From JAAXHH01 sp965248395 (GTDB taxonomy: Bacteria; JAAXHH01), in assembly GCA_965248395.1 (NCBI GenBank), contig OZ252103.1, positions 620,001-684,000 of the forward strand: a stretch of 64,000 nt of DNA. The letters are read 5' to 3'. Each line of letters opens with the position of its first letter. Position 1 is the first letter of the stretch. The notes below the pieces were generated by a model. The model made no database searches. It was not told the DNA's origin and saw only the letters and a program-made list of their open reading frames with translations. Of this stretch, positions 43,431-51,723 are shown piece by piece. Both the position numbers and the translations under genes were made by a program.

Positions 43431-44768
43431 ATGGCCCGCATGTTTCATACTGGCAATTGTCTGAGGGGGCATATCTGGGTTGCCCTGATGCTGGCGGTTC
43501 CGGCCTGCCTGGCGGGGGCGGCGCCGTCCGGGCCGGAGCCCGATGAACAGGGTAACATCAACCCGGGTCTCGCCGTAGTGGATATCATCACGGCGCGGGG
43601 TGCGGCGGTCGACAGCACGCGCGTCGACTGTTATTACCGCCTTTCGAACGAACTGTTCAATTTCGTCAAATCCGGAGATCGCTTCGTCGCGAGATTCGAA
43701 CTTTCTCTACTCGTGATTGACGATGACGACTACCAGGTTTCCGGCGAGACCATACAGGATACCGTGGTGGTGGAGACGGATGCCGAAACACGCGTGATGG
43801 ACCAGTCCAGGGCGAAACTGTACACCACCTACCTCCCACCGGGCAAGTACGACCTGGAGATCAAGCTTTACGATATGGATACAGGCAGCCAGACGGACAT
43901 GGCCAAACCCTTCGAGGTACCGGATTACTACAAGGACCGGCTCAGCGTAAGCGACATACAGTTCGCCGGCCTGGTCACGAAGGAATCTTCCAATGTCGGA
44001 CTGGACCGCAGGGGCATACGGGTCGTCCCCAACCTGTCCCGCGCCTTTGGCGAGGATCACACCGACATGTACGTGTACTACGAGGTGTATTCCGACGCGG
44101 CCGTGGAGGCGCAACAGCCGCTGACGGTGGAATACAAGATCAAGTCGCCTACGGGTCGCTTGATGTTGAACCGGGAGGAGCCCCTCGAGCGCCAGGGGGC
44201 CATCGGCGCGTACAGCGGCCGGTTCGATACAAGCGAGTTTTCCCAGGGAGTGTATACCCTGGAAATAGAAGTCGACGACAGGGCCGTACGGAACCGGGCG
44301 AAAACCAAGTCGGAGTTCCATATCACCTGGCAGTTCCTCCTGCCCTTGACGACGGCCAGGAACTTCAGGGAGATCACCGACCAACTTAGGTACATCGCCA
44401 AGAACGAAGAACTCGATATGCTCAAGAAGTTCAGGGAAGCGCCCGCCAGCGAGCAGAAGGGGGCCCTGGAGGCGTTCTGGAAGCGGCGGGACCCTACGCC
44501 GGGTACGGACCGGAACGAGAATATGATCACTTACTACAGGCGGTTGGAATACGCGAATGAGAACTTCGATGATGGACTGGGTAAAGGCTGGCGCAGCGAC
44601 CAGGGCCGGATCTATATCGTGTATGGTCCGCCGGACGAGGTCGAAAGATACTCCTTCGAGGCGCGGTCCAAACCTTACCAGATATGGCATTACCATAGCA
44701 TCAGCCGTAGTTTCATGTTCGTCGACTTCGATGGCTACGGAAGATTCCAGCTCTACAGGGTATATTGA
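43431..44768 (+). CDS. GWxTD domain-containing protein
   Basis: A 445-residue secreted protein. The ATG at 43431 has GGGG five bases upstream and gives MARMFHTGNCLRGHIWVALMLAVPACLAGAAPSG, a signal peptide. The mature part has beta-rich segments (residues ~45-300), then a helical stretch and the C-terminal GWxTD domain: YYRRLEYANENFDDGLGKGW, then GWRSDQGRIYIVYGPPDEVE and WHYHSISRSFMFVDF. The signature reads GWRSD here, with Ser for Thr. This family is found mainly in the FCB superphylum and has no proven function. The stop overlaps the region of a TTG for priA, so the two genes are tightly linked. Confidence 0.85.
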   Translation: MARMFHTGNCLRGHIWVALMLAVPACLAGAAPSGPEPDEQGNINPGLAVVDIITARGAAVDSTRVDCYYRLSNELFNFVKSGDRFVARFELSLLVIDDDDYQVSGETIQDTVVVETDAETRVMDQSRAKLYTTYLPPGKYDLEIKLYDMDTGSQTDMAKPFEVPDYYKDRLSVSDIQFAGLVTKESSNVGLDRRGIRVVPNLSRAFGEDHTDMYVYYEVYSDAAVEAQQPLTVEYKIKSPTGRLMLNREEPLERQGAIGAYSGRFDTSEFSQGVYTLEIEVDDRAVRNRAKTKSEFHITWQFLLPLTTARNFREITDQLRYIAKNEELDMLKKFREAPASEQKGALEAFWKRRDPTPGTDRNENMITYYRRLEYANENFDDGLGKGWRSDQGRIYIVYGPPDEVERYSFEARSKPYQIWHYHSISRSFMFVDFDGYGRFQLYRVY

Positions 44769-44785
44769 AACGGCGGTTACAGCCT

Positions 44786-47245
44786 ATGACGGCTTCCGTC
44801 CGGTTTGCCGAAATTGCCCTTCCCCTTCCGGTAGACCAGGTTTTCTCTTACAGCATACCTGAAAATCTCCTCGAAACGGCGCTACCCGGCCACAGGGTGT
44901 CTGTCGCCTTCACAAACCGCCGGATGACCGGTGTCATCACGGGGCTATCGGACAGCTGTCCCGTGGAACGATACAGGCCGCTGCTGGACGTGCTCGATCG
45001 CGATCCGGTCCTGGACGCCACGCTGCTCGAACTCACGCGGTGGATTGGACGGTACTATCTTTGCCCCTGGGGTGAAGCGATAAAGGCGGCCCTGCCGGCG
45101 GGATTGCTGTCGGAAAGCGAACAAACGGTCAGCCGGGACGGTCCGTGTCCCCCAGAGTGCATGGACCGGCTTCACCGCACCGCGCGTCGACAGGCCGAAA
45201 TGCTTGCCCTCGTTCCCGAACACGGATCCATCACCCTTTCCAGCCTCCGCCGCAGAACCCGAATCCGTCAGCCCTTCGCCGCTTTGCGCAGCCTCGAAGC
45301 AAAGGGCCTGGTGACGATTTCGGTCGCAAACCCTGGCGGCGGCCCCGGCATCCGGTACGAGACCTGGGTTGAGTTGATCCCGTCGAAGGAAGAAGCGGAG
45401 AAGATCATACCCAGGCTGGTCCCGCGTTCGCCCAGGCAGGCCAGTTGTATTAATCTCCTTGCCCGGCACGATGGAAGGCTGACCACGGAGCAGCTGCGGC
45501 ACCTGGGACGGATCGAACGGGCCGTGGTCAGGAGACTGGAGAAAAAAGGCCTGGTGTCGCTGAGCGAGGTCGAGACGATACGCGACCCCTACCGGGATGC
45601 CGACCTGCCCGAACCCGGCCCGGTCGAACCCACGAGCGAGCAGGCCGCGGCGATTCACGTGATTCACGGGGCCATCGGAGAGGGCGTTTTCAAGCCCCTG
45701 CTGCTCTACGGCGTCACCGGCAGCGGTAAGACGCACGTGTACGTGAAGTCCATTGAAAAGACCCTGGACTCGGGCAGATCGGCGATTGTGCTCGTACCTG
45801 AACTCGCCCTGACCCCTCAGGCCGTCCGCCACTTCCGTGCCCACTTCGGAGATCTCGTAACCGTTTTGCACAGCGGACTGTCCCCGGGAGAACGGTTCGA
45901 CTCCTGGCGCAGGACCCGCGCCGGGGACTACCGCATCGTGGTGGGCGCCAGGTCCGCCGTATTTGCGCCGTTGTCCAACCTCGGCCTGATCGTGATCGAC
46001 GAAGAACACGAACCGTCCTACAAGCAATTCGACGATCCCCCGCTCTATCACGCACGGGACGTGGCGGTCGTCCGCGCCCGGATGGTAAACGCCGTGACGC
46101 TCATGGGCAGCGCGACCCCGTCCCTGGAGACCTATGCGAATACGCGGAACGGCAAGTTCGATTGCTGCCGCCTGACCGAACGGGTGGACCGGCGCCCTAT
46201 GCCGGGTGTGCGGATCATCGACATGAGGGAAGAGCGTAAACTGGGCAGGATGTCGATATTCTCCAACCCCCTGGCCAAACTGATCAAGGATCGCCTCAAC
46301 CGGCGGGAACAGATCATCCTCTTTCTGAACCGGCGTGGTTTTTCCCCATTCGTCCAGTGCTATGACTGCGGGCTTTCCGTATCGTGTCCACACTGCAGCG
46401 TGACGATGACGTACCACGCCGACAGCCTGTTCATGCGGTGTCATTACTGCGACCACCGGGAACAGGCGCCGGAGGTGTGCCCGAAGTGCCGCTCGAACTC
46501 GATCGGATACCGGGGCGTCGGCACGCAGCGCGTCGAAGAGGAGTTGAAGGAGCGGTATCCGGACGCCCGTATCGTGCGCATGGACATGGATACCACGAGA
46601 CGGAAAGGATCCCACCAGGACATCTTCCACCGCGTGCTCAATCACGAGGCGGATATCCTGCTGGGCACGCAGATGGTGGCCAAGGGGTTTGATTTTCCGA
46701 ACGTGACGCTGGTGGGCGTCATTTCGGCCGACACCTCTCTCAACCTTCCCGACTTCAGGGCCAGCGAACGGACGTTCCAGCTGCTGACGCAGGTTGCCGG
46801 AAGGACCGGCCGGGGAAAGCTGGGCGGGGAGGTAATCGTGCAGACCTATTCCCGAAGCCATCACAGCGTGATCAGTGCGCAGGCGCACGACTACGACACC
46901 TTTTACTCCCGGGAAATCGCCGACAGAAAGGCGTTACAATATCCTCCCTTCGGCCGCATGGTCGGTATCCTGTTCCAGGGAGAGCAGGACGAATACGTGA
47001 TGCGGGAGGCGCGCCGGTTCGCCGAGCTCATGAGGAAGCACCCGGGAGAACTGAGCATACTAGGTCCCGCGCCGCCGGTGATCGCCCGCGTACGCAACCA
47101 GTTCCGCTGGCAGATCATCGCGCGGAGCAGCCATTCCGCGCGCCTGCGCGAAACCGTGCGGCGTGTACGGCAGCATTGGGAGCGCGACGTCGACAACCGC
47201 CGCCTGCATCTGAAAATCGACGTGGATCCGGTGGGATTGATGTAG
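44786..47245 (+). CDS. priA: Primosomal replication restart helicase PriA
   Basis: An 819-residue superfamily-2 helicase that reloads the replisome at stalled forks. The N-terminal DNA-binding domain begins RFAEIALPLPVDQVFSY. Helicase motifs: LLYGVTGSGKTHVYVKSIE (Walker A, residues ~313-330), LVPELALTPQ, LIVIDEEHEPSYKQ (DEEH), MGSATPSLE, and the C-terminal VAGRTGRGKLGGEV. Two zinc sites lie between (CYDCGLSVSCPHC, CHYCDHREQAPEVCPKC). Length is normal. I prefer the ATG at 44786, though a TTG at 44765 overlaps the preceding stop and would add seven residues. It is in one unit with the GWxTD gene. Confidence 0.93.
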   Translation: MTASVRFAEIALPLPVDQVFSYSIPENLLETALPGHRVSVAFTNRRMTGVITGLSDSCPVERYRPLLDVLDRDPVLDATLLELTRWIGRYYLCPWGEAIKAALPAGLLSESEQTVSRDGPCPPECMDRLHRTARRQAEMLALVPEHGSITLSSLRRRTRIRQPFAALRSLEAKGLVTISVANPGGGPGIRYETWVELIPSKEEAEKIIPRLVPRSPRQASCINLLARHDGRLTTEQLRHLGRIERAVVRRLEKKGLVSLSEVETIRDPYRDADLPEPGPVEPTSEQAAAIHVIHGAIGEGVFKPLLLYGVTGSGKTHVYVKSIEKTLDSGRSAIVLVPELALTPQAVRHFRAHFGDLVTVLHSGLSPGERFDSWRRTRAGDYRIVVGARSAVFAPLSNLGLIVIDEEHEPSYKQFDDPPLYHARDVAVVRARMVNAVTLMGSATPSLETYANTRNGKFDCCRLTERVDRRPMPGVRIIDMREERKLGRMSIFSNPLAKLIKDRLNRREQIILFLNRRGFSPFVQCYDCGLSVSCPHCSVTMTYHADSLFMRCHYCDHREQAPEVCPKCRSNSIGYRGVGTQRVEEELKERYPDARIVRMDMDTTRRKGSHQDIFHRVLNHEADILLGTQMVAKGFDFPNVTLVGVISADTSLNLPDFRASERTFQLLTQVAGRTGRGKLGGEVIVQTYSRSHHSVISAQAHDYDTFYSREIADRKALQYPPFGRMVGILFQGEQDEYVMREARRFAELMRKHPGELSILGPAPPVIARVRNQFRWQIIARSSHSARLRETVRRVRQHWERDVDNRRLHLKIDVDPVGLM

Positions 47246-47320
47246 GCGTTACGTGCGGAGCGGATCGCGTTGCCCCACCCGTTCCGGTCCCTCCACGGAT
47301 CCGGGAGGTCATTTAAAACC

Positions 47321-48163
47321 ATGCCGACCACAGTACGTGAAATAACCTGCAAGTCGATCCTGACCCGCACCGGCGGGTTCCTGGACGGCTATACCCATTC
47401 GCTTCAGCCCTATGTCGGCTGCGTCTTCCGGTGTCCCTACTGCTACGTGCAGGCCCTGCCCGTTCACCTCTACCACGGCGGAGCGTGGGGCGACTACGTC
47501 GACGTCAAGATCAACGCGCCCGAACGGCTCGAGGTTGAGTTGGCCAACCTGAAGAAAAAGGAAAAAGCGGTGCGGGTGTTCCTGAGTTCCGCAACCGACC
47601 CCTACCAGGGTGTCGAAGCGAAATACCGGGTAACGCGCAGGTGCCTGGAAGTGTTCACGGCCATGCAGCCCGATTATCTCGTTCTGCAGACACGAAGCCC
47701 CATGGCGCGCCGGGATTTCGACGTGCTCGCACGAATCGACCGGGCCGTGTTGAACATGACCCTCGAAACCCACGACGAGACGGTTCGCCGCAACCTTACG
47801 CCCCACGCCCCGTCCGTGGCCGCACGGCTGAAGACCCTTGACGCCGCCATGGACGCCGGTATTTCAGTCCAGGTGACGATAAGTCCCATGCTGCCCAACG
47901 ACCCTGATGCCTTTGTCGAGGCGATCAGGGACCGCTGCCACCGCGTGGTCGTCGATACCTTTTTCGATGGAGACGGTTCAGGCGGAAAGCGGACCGAGCG
48001 CCTGCGGATCCGTGATATGTATCGGAAATTCGGTTACCAGGACTGGTATGCCCGGGACGCCCACCACGCGCTGGTTGACGCGCTGCGGGCTTCCATGGGC
48101 GCCGACCGGGTCGGTTTCAGCAAAGAGGGATTCAACCAGGTGGCCGACCGGACCAAAATGTAA
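47321..48163 (+). CDS. Radical SAM protein, spore photoproduct lyase-like (SPL) family
   Basis: A 280-residue radical SAM enzyme. The cluster motif CVFRCPYCYVQ (CxxxCxxC) is at residues ~35-45, followed by the SPL/COG1533-type region LSSATDPYQGVEAKYRVTR, MTLETHDETVRRNLTP and VQVTISPMLPNDP. The ATG at 47321 is chosen because it starts with PTTVREITCKSIL just before the core; the in-frame upstream start lacks support. GGGAGG lies about 12 bases upstream. Members of this family repair UV-damaged DNA or modify other nucleic acids; most non-spore-former members are uncharacterised. It follows priA by 75 bases. Confidence 0.85.
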   Translation: MPTTVREITCKSILTRTGGFLDGYTHSLQPYVGCVFRCPYCYVQALPVHLYHGGAWGDYVDVKINAPERLEVELANLKKKEKAVRVFLSSATDPYQGVEAKYRVTRRCLEVFTAMQPDYLVLQTRSPMARRDFDVLARIDRAVLNMTLETHDETVRRNLTPHAPSVAARLKTLDAAMDAGISVQVTISPMLPNDPDAFVEAIRDRCHRVVVDTFFDGDGSGGKRTERLRIRDMYRKFGYQDWYARDAHHALVDALRASMGADRVGFSKEGFNQVADRTKM

Positions 48164-48254
48164 TGGACAAACAGCCGATCATGGGTTACCATCGGATGTG
48201 CAATTTCCGCCTCGTACCGAGCCCGCAGGAAGCTGAACAGGCCGCACCATTCCC

Positions 48255-48677
48255 ATGCCCAAGGTAACCGTAGAAGAACTGCAGGACTTCGTAGATCGTG
48301 TCCCGTACGTCCATGACCTCGGTCTGCGGATCGTGGACGTGGAAGAGGGTGTCTGCCGCGCGCGCCTGCCCTACCAGCCCCGGTTCGCCCAGTACTACAA
48401 CCTCGTGCACGGCGGGGTGACCGCGTCTCTGGCCGATACGATGCTGTACATGGCCCACGCGACCCTCAACGGCATCACCACGGACACGGTTACCACCAAC
48501 CTGGCGGTAACCTATCTCCACGCGGCGAGCGAGGAAGCCCTGAACGCCGAGGCTCGCGTCGTGAAGAACGGCAGGAAACTCATCTACGGCGAGGTGTTGA
48601 TCACCAATGACGCCGGAACGCTGATCGCCCATGCCACGGTGACCTATCTCAGGCTGAACTACGAACTGCGCGGATAG
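48255..48677 (+). CDS. PaaI-type hotdog-fold thioesterase
   Basis: A 140-residue hotdog-fold protein. The core YYNLVHGGVTASLADTML carries the HGG loop and the active-site Asp of the PaaI family, and the rest (TNLAVTYLHAASEE, IYGEVLITNDAGTLIAHATV) alternates as expected of this fold. Such enzymes hydrolyse acyl-CoA thioesters, for example phenylacetyl-CoA-derived ones. It lies 91 bases after the SPL-like gene and converges with the flavin oxidase gene 32 bases away. The substrate is unknown. Confidence 0.86.
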   Translation: MPKVTVEELQDFVDRVPYVHDLGLRIVDVEEGVCRARLPYQPRFAQYYNLVHGGVTASLADTMLYMAHATLNGITTDTVTTNLAVTYLHAASEEALNAEARVVKNGRKLIYGEVLITNDAGTLIAHATVTYLRLNYELRG

Positions 48678-48709
48678 GCGCTGCGACACCCATCCTTCAC
48701 GCCGCACAT

Positions 48710-49858
48710 TCATTCTTCCTGGTCGAGTCTTGCCAGCCGGTGCTGGGCGATATCGTGGGAAGTCTCCCCCGTTGTGGCCAGGTCGGCCATGACCTCTCCG
48801 ATGACGCTGCAGAACTTGAAACCGTGGCCTGAGCAGGGAGAAGCAACGTAGACATTGGGATGCTCGGGGTGGGCGTCCAGGATGAAATGGCCGTCCGCCG
48901 TGTTGGTGAAGGCGCAGACCTGCAGGCTTATGGTGGGTCCCGAGCCATCGGGAAAGTAGCGTTCGGCGAATTCGCGCAGCACCGCCTCGTCGCGGGGATG
49001 GGTAGCCCGGTCGATCCCGTCCATGTCCACCCTTTCTTCCAGGTGATGGTACCGCCCGATCTTGAATCCGGGTATGCCATGTACCGGAAGCCCGTAGTAT
49101 CGGCCCTCGTCCACTTGCAGGTTGAATACCGGGAACCGGTCCGGCCGGAAGAGATCGAGCCGCCTGGGCTGCAGCCAGGCCAGGACCTGGCGTTCCGGTT
49201 GTACCGCCCGGTCCAGCCGATTCACCACCTTGCCTATCCAGGCGCCCGCGGTGATGACCAGCCGGTCCGCCGTATAAGTCGTTTTCGTAGTCTTTACCGT
49301 GATCCCTCGACCGTTTGACGTCCAGTCCAGCACCGGTTCGCACCCGCGGATCTCGGCTCCTTCCTCCTGCGCCGCCTCGACGTGGGCGACGATGCAGCGC
49401 TCAGGCAGGAGATAGCCGCCGTCCGTTTGAAAGACGGCCATGATGTCTTCAGGAAGCCGGTAGCCGGGAAAGCGCCGGTTCACCTCCGCACCCGTGAGAA
49501 TCTCGTGGGGCAGACCGTGCTCTTCGCACGATGTCTTAGAACCCTGGAAGACCCAGTCATCCGCGGGTCCGGCGTCCAGGGCTCCCGTGATATGCAGCAG
49601 CCGCTCGCCCGCCCGTTCCTGGATTTCGCGCCATAACGCGTATGCGCTCCGAAGCAGGGGCACGTATGAAGGGTGTTCGGAGTAGGCCAGGCGGATGATG
49701 CGCGTCTGACCGTGGGAAGAGCCCAGGTCATGGGGGATGTTGAACTGCTCCAGGCCCAGTACACGGCACCCGCGACGGGCCAGGTGCCACGCGGTGGCGC
49801 TGCCCATGCCACCTACGCCGATCACGATGACATCGTAAGAAGAGGACGGCCGGTTCAC
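48710..49858 (-). CDS. Monomeric sarcosine oxidase / N-methyltryptophan oxidase-like flavoenzyme
   Basis: A 382-residue FAD-dependent amine oxidase of the MSOX/SolA group (DAO fold). The N-terminal Rossmann motif is YDVIVIGVGGMGSATAWHL, followed by the substrate-pocket SSHGQTRIIRLAYSEHPSYVPL. The C-terminal motif ASPCSGHGFKFCSVIGEV contains the Cys that binds FAD covalently in this family, so a flavinylated enzyme is expected. It oxidises a secondary or N-methyl amine to aldehyde and H2O2. It converges with the thioesterase and diverges from purB across a 336-base gap. Confidence 0.88.
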   Translation of the reverse strand: MNRPSSSYDVIVIGVGGMGSATAWHLARRGCRVLGLEQFNIPHDLGSSHGQTRIIRLAYSEHPSYVPLLRSAYALWREIQERAGERLLHITGALDAGPADDWVFQGSKTSCEEHGLPHEILTGAEVNRRFPGYRLPEDIMAVFQTDGGYLLPERCIVAHVEAAQEEGAEIRGCEPVLDWTSNGRGITVKTTKTTYTADRLVITAGAWIGKVVNRLDRAVQPERQVLAWLQPRRLDLFRPDRFPVFNLQVDEGRYYGLPVHGIPGFKIGRYHHLEERVDMDGIDRATHPRDEAVLREFAERYFPDGSGPTISLQVCAFTNTADGHFILDAHPEHPNVYVASPCSGHGFKFCSVIGEVMADLATTGETSHDIAQHRLARLDQEE

Positions 49859-50194
49859 GGATCAGTCACTCCATGATACATCATATAGTGGGTCCATCTG
49901 AAAAGTATAGCTTGGAACGATCGCGTCCTGAAAAATGGAGGGCACGTGCGTGGTCTTCAAAAAGGTGGGCTGAATATAGATGGCAGAGCGCGACGAATCA
50001 AGCATATCGTCGTCCTCAAAAAGGCTGATTCACGGCCTCAAGGAAGAAAGAACCTTGCCGATTCCCGTGGTCGAAAGGTATACTGAAACCGCGGTTCCAA
50101 ACGGGCCGGGCCGGTTTTCGTTGGCAAGGACTCGCCGGTCCGCATGGTCCGCGAAGGCGCGAGATACCGATTTTGTATAGATACGGGGCGACTC
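49859..50194. other. Intergenic gap between flavin oxidase and purB
   Basis: The two flanking genes diverge here. A plus-strand ORF of 66 codons (49980-50180) starts with ATG about 17 bases after AAGGTGG but lacks any recognisable domain, has a Ser/Arg-rich composition and runs up to 15 bases before purB. I see no RNA gene or clear promoter in it; it probably holds the two divergent promoters. Confidence 0.3.
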
Positions 50195-51646
50195 ATGTCT
50201 CTGCGAACACTATCCCCCTTGGACGGGCGCTACAGCGATCGACTGAAGGACCTGTCCTCCTACTTCTCCGAATGGGCGCTGATCAAATACCGGGTGCACG
50301 TGGAGATCGAATGGTTGATCACCATGGCGGAGCGGCCCGAGATCGGGCACGTGCGTCCGTTTTCAGATGAAGAGACCGGATTCCTGCGGTCGCTGGTCAT
50401 AGAATTCGGCGACGCGCACGCCCAGCGGATCAAGGATATCGAGAAAGAAACCCGCCACGACGTCAAGGCGGTGGAGTACTACGTACGGGAAACCATCACC
50501 GGAACCTCCCTGGAAGACGTCATCGAGTCGGTGCATTTCTGTTGTACTTCAGAGGATATCAACAATCTCGCCTACGCCCTCATGCTCAAGGACGGGATAC
50601 AGCAGGAATGGTTACCCAAAAGCCAGGAGATGGTCATACTCGCGGCCGCCCTCGCGGCCGAAACGGCGGACATCCCGATGCTGAGCCGCACCCACGGGCA
50701 ATCCGCCACGCCGACCACCATCGGCAAGGAACTGGCGGTGTTCGTCGCACGCTGGCAGCGTCAGCTTGCACAGGTCTCCGGGAGCGAATACCTCGGCAAG
50801 TTCAACGGGGCGGTGGGGAACTACAACGCGCACCTCGTCGTGTATCCCGACGTGCCCTGGGAGGCCGTCGCGCGCCACTTCGTCGAAGACCGCCTCGGGC
50901 TCACCTTCAATCCACTCACCATACAGATCGAGCCACACGACTACATGGCGGAACTCTTCCACCGGCTGATGCGCTTCAACTCCGTGCTGCTCGATTTCGA
51001 CCGGGACATGTGGTCGTACATTTCCCTCGGCTATTTCCGCCAGAAGGTGGTCGGCGCCGAGGTGGGGTCGTCCGTCATGCCCCACAAGGTAAACCCCATC
51101 GACTTCGAGAATTCCGAGGCCAACGTGGGCATCGGCAATGCGCTGCTGGAACACCTGGCCGGGAAACTGCAGGTATCGCGGCACCAACGAGACCTGAGCG
51201 ACTCCTCCGCGCTCCGGAACATCGGCGTGGCCATCGGCCATTCGCTGCTGGCGATTCATTCGGCCATCCAGGGCCTGGGCCGCGTGGAAGTGGACCGGGA
51301 GGCGGTACGGGACGATCTCGACGGCGCCTGGGAGGTGCTGGCGGAAGCGGTGCAGATGGTCATGCGCAGGGCCGGCCGCGAGAATCCTTACGAGCAGATC
51401 AAGGCGCTGACCCGGGGACAGGCCATCACGCAGGAGATCATGGAAGAGCTGATCCGCAACCTGGACCTGCCGGACGACGACAAGCTGCGCCTGCTCTCTC
51501 TGACCCCCTCGGATTATGTCGGCCTCGCCCCCGAACTGGTCAATCACATCGTCCAGGAGGACGCGGACGCGGGTCGAGGCGAAACCGGCCAGGAGGGTAC
51601 GGAAAACCGTCGGGGTTCAGCCGGCTCCGAAGAAGAAGGTGCCTGA
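50195..51646 (+). CDS. purB: Adenylosuccinate lyase PurB
   Basis: A 483-residue fumarase-superfamily lyase that acts twice in purine synthesis (SAICAR to AICAR, adenylosuccinate to AMP). The ATG at 50195 has GGGG seven bases upstream. Landmarks: LSPLDGRYSDRLKDL at the start, TSEDINNLAYALML, the catalytic His in LSRTHGQSATPTT, and the signature GSSVMPHKVNPIDFENSE with the catalytic loop Ser. This is the E. coli-like long form. The C-terminal ~30 residues (QEDADAGRGETGQEGTENRR and onward) form an acidic, Gly-rich tail that is not part of the family and is probably disordered. Confidence 0.93.
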   Translation: MSLRTLSPLDGRYSDRLKDLSSYFSEWALIKYRVHVEIEWLITMAERPEIGHVRPFSDEETGFLRSLVIEFGDAHAQRIKDIEKETRHDVKAVEYYVRETITGTSLEDVIESVHFCCTSEDINNLAYALMLKDGIQQEWLPKSQEMVILAAALAAETADIPMLSRTHGQSATPTTIGKELAVFVARWQRQLAQVSGSEYLGKFNGAVGNYNAHLVVYPDVPWEAVARHFVEDRLGLTFNPLTIQIEPHDYMAELFHRLMRFNSVLLDFDRDMWSYISLGYFRQKVVGAEVGSSVMPHKVNPIDFENSEANVGIGNALLEHLAGKLQVSRHQRDLSDSSALRNIGVAIGHSLLAIHSAIQGLGRVEVDREAVRDDLDGAWEVLAEAVQMVMRRAGRENPYEQIKALTRGQAITQEIMEELIRNLDLPDDDKLRLLSLTPSDYVGLAPELVNHIVQEDADAGRGETGQEGTENRRGSAGSEEEGA

Positions 51647-51723
51647 ACCGAAAACGGCGTTTCAAACACGGTCTCCTTTCGAAAGCAATCCCTGGAGTAA
51701 ACCACCCACTCACCTACCGATCC

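Noticed and set aside
44945..46888. A 647-codon open frame on the minus strand opposite priA
   Set aside because: It is a shadow: high GC makes long antisense frames common, its amino-acid composition is Arg/His/Gly-rich with no domain, and priA on the other strand has all its motifs.
49980..50180. A 66-codon ORF before purB
   Set aside because: No recognisable domain, no good ribosome site spacing and Ser/Arg-rich composition; kept only as a note on the gap.
50542..51723. Upstream extension of the symporter frame
   Set aside because: It overlaps purB in another frame and has a shadow-like composition; the symporter's first helix begins after the ATG at 51724.
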